Positions 6,745 through 11,703 of a DNA stretch of 11,703 nt are shown here, piece after piece (position 1 is the first letter of the stretch; the number at the start of each line of letters is the position of its first letter). Origin of the DNA: an uncultured Bacilli bacterium (lineage in GTDB: Bacteria; Bacillota_I; Bacilli_A; RF39; UBA660); the NCBI GenBank assembly GCA_944363805.1, contig CALVVH010000083.1, forward strand, positions 1 to 11,703. The letters run 5' to 3'. Below the pieces are notes generated by a model that was given only the letters and a program-made list of their open reading frames with translations, ran no database searches and had not been told where the DNA came from. Both the position numbers and the translations under genes were made by a program.

Positions 6745-6747
6745 ACG
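6737..6747. promoter_or_regulatory. 11-base palindrome, possible operator
   Basis: CGTATGATACG is a perfect 5-1-5 inverted repeat that covers a candidate -10 box and lies 23 bases before the PolC-like start. A repressor bound here would block RNA polymerase. The helix-turn-helix protein encoded at 8808 is an obvious but untested candidate. Confidence 0.35.
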
Positions 6748-6770
6748 CTTATATCAGAAAGGAAAATTTT

Positions 6771-8768
6771 ATGATGAAAACTGAAATGCATGCTAAAACT
6801 TGTTGGAGTGTTGATTATGATAGTACAATTAATATCGAAGATATAATTGTATTTGCTTATGAAAATAAAGAAAGGGGAATTGTTTTTGCTGACAAAGACA
6901 CAATTATTGCTTTCCCTAAAATTGAAGATACCTATAAAAAGTTGTGCTCAGAAGAGGAAGGTTATAAGAACTTTAAAATTGGCTATGGTGTAGAAATTAG
7001 TACAATCATTGATGATGCTAAGTGTAATGTTATAATACTTGTTAAAAACCAAGATGGTTTAAAAAACTTATACCATATAATGACTCTATATTTTACAGAG
7101 TATAACAAGTGTATTCCTTTTGATGAAATCCAAAAAAATAAAGAAGGTTTATTATTAGGGCTTATCTATAATAGTGAGGTTAACGTTAATCTTGATTATT
7201 TTGATTATATTGAGGTAAATGAAAATACTAAGATAGTCAAAGAAATGGTAATATACTCTAATAAGCCCAATGCCCTATATCCCGGAGAAATACAAGCTAA
7301 AGAAGTACTAAAATTATGGAACCATGACCAAACAGAAATTGATAATCGTTTATATTTAGATACGGAAGATACCTTAAAGTTATGTGACAATTATGATTAT
7401 GTAGTAAATAACCCTAATAAAATACTAGATATGCTTGATAACATTGTTATAAATGATGGTACATTTAAAATTAAGTATAGCAGTAACTTTAAAACTTTTG
7501 AATCATCAGTAAGAAAAACTTTTAAAGAAAAATTTAAAAATCCAAGTGAACTTACTATAAAAAGATTAGATAAGGAACTTGCTTTAATCAAAGAATTAGA
7601 TTATACCTATTATTTTGAAGTATTACTAAAATTAACTAATTTTATGAAAAACAAACATGAATATTATCAATTAAATGGTTATGTTAATAACCTACTTGTA
7701 GCATACACATTAGGTATAACAGAAGTTGAGCCATTTAAGTTGCCTTATGAGTTATTCTTTGCAATTACACCAAGTATAGAATTTGTTATTGGCCCATACT
7801 TTTTCAAAAAAGAAGTTCGGCAATTTTTAAGCAAAACTTTTGGTAGTGAAATAATTGGAAACAAAAGAATGGTTCGTTGGTCGAATGAATATTTAAATTA
7901 TTACATTCACAAATATGCTAAATTAAATAATTTAAAAGTAACATTAGAGATGCAAGATTATATATTTAGCATAATCAGTAATATGCGTGTAAATAAAAAT
8001 GCTTATAGTTTTAGGTATTTCTTACTTCCAAATAAAGATATAATCCCTATAGAAAGAAAAGATAAATATGATAGAGATATAAATTTAGTAACTCACTACG
8101 ATAGCAATGATTTAATAAATAACTATCTTAGTATTTCCTTTGTTACTTCTGATGCCATCAGTGAATTAACTAAATTGCAAATCCTAAGTGGTGATAAAGT
8201 CGCATTTTGTAATGATTTAGATGTGCTTAAACTTTTTAGAAGTGCTGAAGGCCTAAGTAAAGAATTTAAACATTTAAAAAGAACTACCGGACTAGGACTC
8301 ACCAAATTTAATGATCTAGATGAAAATACATTTAAATATACAAGAAACCTATGGTTAGAAAATATAGTTAATCATTATATTAAAGATGGTGGTATTTATA
8401 AAGATGATTTATATAACAGTTTAGCTAAAGAAGGATATGATGATGTAGATATATTTATAATGCTTAAGATAACAGAGAATTATGAAAAACTATATTCTAA
8501 AGCAAGTTTTATCAACCGTGCTAGAGTAGTCTATCAACAATTATATTATAAACTTAAATATCCCGAATATTTTTATCAAGTAAAGATAGAAAGTATCGAT
8601 TTTGCTTATATAAGAGATTGTGTATTTGAATATGATAAAGATATGGTTATTAAAAGATATGAAGAATTATCTAATTCCGATTTAAGTTTGGCATTTGATT
8701 ATGAAGAATATAAGTTATTAAGTATATTATTAGAAATGTATGAGCGAGGTATTGAGTATCTATTGTAA
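6771..8768 (+). CDS. catalytically degenerate PolC-like protein (PHP plus polymerase III alpha fold)
   Basis: A 665-residue protein that lines up along PolC, which is about 1,400 residues. Residues 1-130 are a PHP domain: HAK (7-9) stands where PolC has HLH, FADKD (39-43) where it has TDH, and YGVE (72-75) and KNQDGLKNLY (92-101) are kept. The 3'-5' exonuclease insert, the OB domain and the zinc-finger cysteines are missing. From about 210 the polymerase part follows: RLDKELALIK (265-274), LGITEVEP (314-321), PSIEFVI (334-340) where PolC has PDIDLNF, THYD (441-444), LTKLQILS (466-473), DLDVLKLF (482-489) and a final helical region to YERG. Glycine- and arginine-rich motifs GSRGSVGSS and RTTGQHPGG are replaced. 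Catalytic aspartates and PHP histidines are thus lost, so DNA synthesis is unlikely. A structural, clamp- or DNA-binding role is inferred. The reading frame is intact, so it is not a decaying pseudogene. Confidence 0.75.
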   Translation: MMKTEMHAKTCWSVDYDSTINIEDIIVFAYENKERGIVFADKDTIIAFPKIEDTYKKLCSEEEGYKNFKIGYGVEISTIIDDAKCNVIILVKNQDGLKNLYHIMTLYFTEYNKCIPFDEIQKNKEGLLLGLIYNSEVNVNLDYFDYIEVNENTKIVKEMVIYSNKPNALYPGEIQAKEVLKLWNHDQTEIDNRLYLDTEDTLKLCDNYDYVVNNPNKILDMLDNIVINDGTFKIKYSSNFKTFESSVRKTFKEKFKNPSELTIKRLDKELALIKELDYTYYFEVLLKLTNFMKNKHEYYQLNGYVNNLLVAYTLGITEVEPFKLPYELFFAITPSIEFVIGPYFFKKEVRQFLSKTFGSEIIGNKRMVRWSNEYLNYYIHKYAKLNNLKVTLEMQDYIFSIISNMRVNKNAYSFRYFLLPNKDIIPIERKDKYDRDINLVTHYDSNDLINNYLSISFVTSDAISELTKLQILSGDKVAFCNDLDVLKLFRSAEGLSKEFKHLKRTTGLGLTKFNDLDENTFKYTRNLWLENIVNHYIKDGGIYKDDLYNSLAKEGYDDVDIFIMLKITENYEKLYSKASFINRARVVYQQLYYKLKYPEYFYQVKIESIDFAYIRDCVFEYDKDMVIKRYEELSNSDLSLAFDYEEYKLLSILLEMYERGIEYLL

Positions 8769-8807
8769 TGTATGTTAGAATATTTTTAAATAAAGGTTAA
8801 ATGTATT

Positions 8808-9425
8808 ATGAAATTTAGTAAAAGAAATATATGTATTGTAGGTTTTAATGATTCTTTTAAAGAAAACTTTGAAGTTTTAGATTATAAGGAAATATACAGA
8901 GAACCAACTAGTGAGAATTATCAGTATTTAGCTAGATATCCTCACTTAGTCTATTTAGATAATTTGAATGATGCCAAAAGACGAGAAGGTTTTATAATTT
9001 TTATAAATGGTAATGGTATTGATGATGTGAATGTGTTTGATTTTTATAACCGTAAGTTTTATAAGCAATTTAATTATATTATAATTATTAAAGATAGTGT
9101 TAAAGATACCACATTCGATAAATTTAGCCATATTGCTCTAATGAATAGTGATATTTATTGGTTTGGCTTATCAGAATATGTTGAAGAATTATATATCAAT
9201 TTTGTTAAAAATCATAAACCTAAAAAATACCAAAAAGAAAGATTAAAACTACTTGAAGAAATCTATAAGTATATGTATAAGAAAAAACATGTTAAATCAA
9301 AAGTTATTGCTGATAATTTTAATATATCCCTAAGAAGTGTTCAAAGATATATGTTAGATTTAAGCGATATCTATAGAACTATCGGTTATGACTATAAGAA
9401 AAATGAATATTATGTAACTAAATAA
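8808..9425 (+). CDS. protein with C-terminal helix-turn-helix, likely regulator
   Basis: A protein of 205 residues. The first 135 residues alternate hydrophobic strands and helices (ICIVGF 8-13, FIIFING 62-68, YIIIIKD 90-96), which suggests an alpha/beta Rossmann-like fold; I do not recognise the family. Residues about 140-190 form a winged helix-turn-helix: the helix VIADNFNIS, then LRSVQRYMLDLS as recognition helix, followed by a short beta wing up to YYVTK. It resembles the N-terminal helix-turn-helix of DeoR and WYL regulators, but placed at the C-terminus. It may sense a ligand or partner with its first domain and control this operon. The ATG at 8808 sits 11 bases after AAAGG, a rather long spacing. 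A nearer ATG at 8801 is out of frame and ends after five codons. It lies 39 bases after the PolC-like gene. Confidence 0.65.
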   Translation: MKFSKRNICIVGFNDSFKENFEVLDYKEIYREPTSENYQYLARYPHLVYLDNLNDAKRREGFIIFINGNGIDDVNVFDFYNRKFYKQFNYIIIIKDSVKDTTFDKFSHIALMNSDIYWFGLSEYVEELYINFVKNHKPKKYQKERLKLLEEIYKYMYKKKHVKSKVIADNFNISLRSVQRYMLDLSDIYRTIGYDYKKNEYYVTK

Positions 9426-9434
9426 GGAGAAAAA

Positions 9435-10664
9435 ATGCAAGTTAGAGTTATTAGAGGAACTAACCAAATTGGTGGATGTGTTACTGAAATTACTAGCAGT
9501 AAGAAAACAAAAATCCTAATCGATTATGGCGAAAATTTAGATAATGATGATGTACTAGAAATCGATGGACTTACCAAGGGTAACAAAAGTTACGATGCGG
9601 TATTTATAACTCATAGCCATGGGGATCATATCGGGTGTATAAATCATATTTTAGATGATATCCCTGTTTATGTAGAACCTATTTCTAAAAGAATTTATGA
9701 AATAACTGCTAAGTTTACTCATAAAAGTATTAGAAAAGATACTTTAGACATGGAATTTGAAAAAAGTATTCAAGTTAAAGATATAAAAGTAACTGCTTAC
9801 TTAGCGGATCACTCGGCATATAATGCGGCAATGCTACTTATTGAAGCGGATGGTAAAAAAGTTTTACACACCGGAGACTTCCGAGGTCACGGAACAAAGG
9901 GATATTTGATTGATAAAATGATTCAAAAAATAGGAACAGTTGATTTAATTGTTACTGAAGGAACTGTTTTAAGTAGAACTGATGGCACCGGAAAAGAAAT
10001 TATTTGCCAAACGGAAAAAGAACTTACTAAAAAAGCCGCGGAAATATTTAAAAAATATGACCAAGTATTCATATTACAATCAGGTACCAATATCGATAGA
10101 ATAACGAGCTTTTATAAAGCAGCAGTTAGTAGTGGAAAAAACTTTATTGAAGATTTATTTACTACAAGTATCGTATTTAGTTTAGATAATTTAAAAATAC
10201 CTAATCCCGAAACATTTAATAAAGTGTATACTTGGATACCACCATACTATAAAAATAAAATTGAATTCAAAGAATATGTAAATCCATTAGAAAAATATTG
10301 TTCGATGTATTCTTATAGTAATAACAAATATGCAATGTTAGTTAAATCTTCGATGATAAGCAGTATTGAACTGCTTTACAATAAAAATCACATAACCAAT
10401 GCTTGCTTAATTTATTCTATGTGGGAGGGCTACCAAGAAGATGCTAAGACTAAAAAGTTTTTGGATAGTATTAAGAAATATGATGTCAAAGATATTATCT
10501 ACTTACATACATCAGGACATGCTGATTATAAGACTTTAAAAAAATTAAATGAGTTAAAGGCCAAAAAAGTAATCCCCATCCATACAATTGATGGTGATAA
10601 GTTAAAAGAAATATTAGATAATGTATATATAGTTAATGATAATGAGGGAGTAGATGTTATATGA
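9435..10664 (+). CDS. RNase J-like metallo-beta-lactamase/beta-CASP protein
   Basis: A 409-residue metallo-beta-lactamase-fold protein with a beta-CASP arrangement. The zinc site is complete: HSHGDH (60-65), H126 in ADHSAYNA, and D148 in HTGDFR (145-150). E175 in TEGT, H362 in SGHAD and H383 in PIHT match beta-CASP motifs A to C of RNase J and CPSF-type nucleases, which cut RNA (or DNA) at phosphodiester bonds. RNase J itself is about 550 residues with a C-terminal dimer domain that is absent here, so this is a shorter relative and not the housekeeping enzyme. It should be a cytoplasmic nuclease; its substrate is unknown. AAGGAG (9424-9429), overlapping the previous stop, lies five bases before the ATG. 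Its TGA stop overlaps the next ATG (ATGA), so the next protein is made with it. Confidence 0.82.
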   Translation: MQVRVIRGTNQIGGCVTEITSSKKTKILIDYGENLDNDDVLEIDGLTKGNKSYDAVFITHSHGDHIGCINHILDDIPVYVEPISKRIYEITAKFTHKSIRKDTLDMEFEKSIQVKDIKVTAYLADHSAYNAAMLLIEADGKKVLHTGDFRGHGTKGYLIDKMIQKIGTVDLIVTEGTVLSRTDGTGKEIICQTEKELTKKAAEIFKKYDQVFILQSGTNIDRITSFYKAAVSSGKNFIEDLFTTSIVFSLDNLKIPNPETFNKVYTWIPPYYKNKIEFKEYVNPLEKYCSMYSYSNNKYAMLVKSSMISSIELLYNKNHITNACLIYSMWEGYQEDAKTKKFLDSIKKYDVKDIIYLHTSGHADYKTLKKLNELKAKKVIPIHTIDGDKLKEILDNVYIVNDNEGVDVI

Positions 10665-11428
10665 ATAAATTATTACTATATAAAGAAAAAAGAACACCAA
10701 CGCGTGAATATTTAAAAGATAAGAACTTAAAAGAAGTGATAGAGGATATAAAAAAAGAATCATTAGATGATTACAAATATAGAACTGGTTTAGGTTATAT
10801 AAAAAAAAGAAGTAGTAAAGATAGTATAATAAATAGAAAATTTATTGATAGAATTGGTTTAGAACATGCACAAAAATTTTATTTATATGAGTATGGCACA
10901 TTTCATAAGAAAAAAATAAAGAATTTAGGATACATTTTTGCTTATGAATTACCTTTTTTTAAAAGTAGAACTGGAGGAGCAATCGATTTGGTGGCTTATG
11001 ATGAAAAGTCCAATACAATTAATTTAATTGAAATGAAGAATTGTGCTATGGAAAAAAAGAAAGATTCAAATCATTCTCTAATTAACACAATATTAGAAAT
11101 AGAAACTTATACTAAACTTTTTATAGATATAATTAATCATGAAGAAAATAATGAATTGTTAAAAGAAATAGCAAATGAACTAAATAATTTTTATAATATA
11201 GATGTAAGTGTTGAAGAATTAAAAACTGCTAAAATCCAAAAAATCTTATTAATACCTAAAAGTTTATATGAAAAAAGTTTTAAAAATAAAAAAGAAAAAG
11301 AAATACTTAAAAATATGCCTGAAGATATCAAAATACACTTTATTAGTTTAAAGGATAAAAATTTTAATGCCAATCAAAGGATAGTTGATGTTGCTAAAGA
11401 AGAAAACTTAATCTTTAATATTGAATAG
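10661..11428 (+). CDS. PD-(D/E)XK nuclease-like protein
   Basis: A protein of 255 residues, rich in lysine and glutamate. Residues 105-127 give a typical PD-(D/E)XK core: GGAID with D109, a beta turn, then LIEMK with E124 and K126. E96 in YELPF may be the upstream acidic residue. This fold serves in many restriction, repair and defence nucleases; here it could also be a DNA-binding relic, since sequence beyond the core is not recognisable. The gene overlaps the beta-CASP gene by four bases (ATGA). Its ribosome site GAGGGAG (10644-10650) lies inside that gene, so the two products are probably made in fixed ratio and may act together. It is the last gene of the run that begins with the PolC-like gene; no clear terminator follows. 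Confidence 0.62.
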   Translation: MNKLLLYKEKRTPTREYLKDKNLKEVIEDIKKESLDDYKYRTGLGYIKKRSSKDSIINRKFIDRIGLEHAQKFYLYEYGTFHKKKIKNLGYIFAYELPFFKSRTGGAIDLVAYDEKSNTINLIEMKNCAMEKKKDSNHSLINTILEIETYTKLFIDIINHEENNELLKEIANELNNFYNIDVSVEELKTAKIQKILLIPKSLYEKSFKNKKEKEILKNMPEDIKIHFISLKDKNFNANQRIVDVAKEENLIFNIE

Positions 11429-11443
11429 TTCTGTTTTTAAATA

Positions 11444-11452
11444 TGTTATAAT
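11444..11452 (+). promoter_or_regulatory. extended -10 promoter for the last gene
   Basis: TGTTATAAT is a perfect extended -10, identical to that at 922-930. No good -35 is visible at the right distance, which such promoters tolerate. The ribosome site AGGAAGTGAT (11460-11469) follows and matches that of the RNA-repair gene almost base for base. Confidence 0.55.
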
Positions 11453-11472
11453 AATGTTTAGGAAGTGATTTT

Positions 11473-11703
11473 ATGCCGGAAAAAACTTTAAAAGAACTGA
11501 TAGAATCAAAGAAAAATATATCAGAACAATTACGCTTGTTAAGAAAGTATCGTGATAGAGAAGATGTTCAAGAATATATTAGGGATTTAGAAAAAGATAC
11601 TACTGGTTATGTGAAATATCTAATCAATAGGTATTATTATGGTAAGAAGGATGCTGTAAAAGCCAAAAAGACTCCACCCGAAAAAATGTTTAAAGTGATT
11701 TTG
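11473..11703 (+). CDS. unknown charged protein, cut by the window edge
   Basis: An open frame of 77 codons from ATG 11473 to the right edge, without a stop. The visible part is highly charged (many K, E, R and D) and mostly helical: residues about 4-45 look like an amphipathic or coiled-coil segment, followed by a tyrosine-rich stretch YLINRYYY and a lysine-rich linker. There is no signal peptide and no motif I recognise. It has its own extended -10 promoter and a strong ribosome site 3-4 bases upstream of the start, so it is probably a real gene and a separate transcription unit from the nuclease gene before it. Its function cannot be told from this fragment. Confidence 0.6.
   Translation, partial: MPEKTLKELIESKKNISEQLRLLRKYRDREDVQEYIRDLEKDTTGYVKYLINRYYYGKKDAVKAKKTPPEKMFKVIL

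Noticed and set aside
6771..8768. Functional DNA polymerase III alpha
   Set aside because: The catalytic aspartates of PDIDLNF and the conserved GSRGSVGSS and RTTGQHPGG motifs are absent, and the protein is less than half the length of PolC.
1..11703. Mycoplasma-type code with TGA as tryptophan
   Set aside because: Tryptophan is TGG in all the genes read, and a TGA ends the beta-CASP gene exactly at an ATGA overlap.
1..11703. CRISPR arrays, tRNA or rRNA genes
   Set aside because: No regularly spaced repeats, cloverleaf sequences or rRNA-like stretches were seen on either strand.

Overview
The window is a very AT-rich stretch in which every gene lies on the plus strand. Tryptophan is written TGG throughout and TGA ends at least one gene, so the standard bacterial code applies. 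AT richness, AGGAGG-type ribosome sites and homology to PolC (the low-GC Gram-positive replicase) point to a Bacillota of the Bacilli or related gut lineages. That placement is an inference; no rRNA or tRNA is present to confirm it.

Layout. Positions 1-296 are non-coding. They hold direct repeats that look like the end of an insertion element, then an extended -10 promoter followed at once by a strong hairpin terminator. Two single-gene units follow (297-734 and 963-2033), each for a membrane-anchored exported protein of unknown role and each closed by an intrinsic terminator. At 2133-4313 a promoter drives a large three-domain RNA-repair enzyme (5'-kinase, metallophosphatase, RNA ligase). 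From 4329 a second promoter drives an OB-fold protein, a DnaB-like RecA ATPase lacking the helicase N-terminal domain, and a retron: a candidate msr-msd RNA at 5518-5635 and its reverse transcriptase at 5643-6635. This unit ends at a perfect hairpin terminator. A third group (6771-11428) encodes a full-length but catalytically degenerate relative of DNA polymerase PolC, a protein with a C-terminal helix-turn-helix, an RNase J-like metallo-beta-lactamase/beta-CASP protein, and a PD-(D/E)XK nuclease-like protein. The last two overlap by ATGA. A further gene starts at 11473 and runs off the window.

How the genes may work together. The central region gathers proteins that look borrowed from the replisome: an OB fold like those attached to polymerase III alpha, the motor domain of DnaB, and a PolC with both its polymerase aspartates and its PHP histidines replaced. 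They surround a retron and are followed by two predicted nucleases. The RNA-repair enzyme stands just upstream. My reading is that the OB, DnaB-like and PolC-like proteins form a non-replicative assembly that binds or senses DNA or replication intermediates. The retron is either its sensor or guard, or a passenger inserted between its genes. The domain assignments rest on recognisable motifs. The joint function, including any role in phage defence, is a hypothesis.
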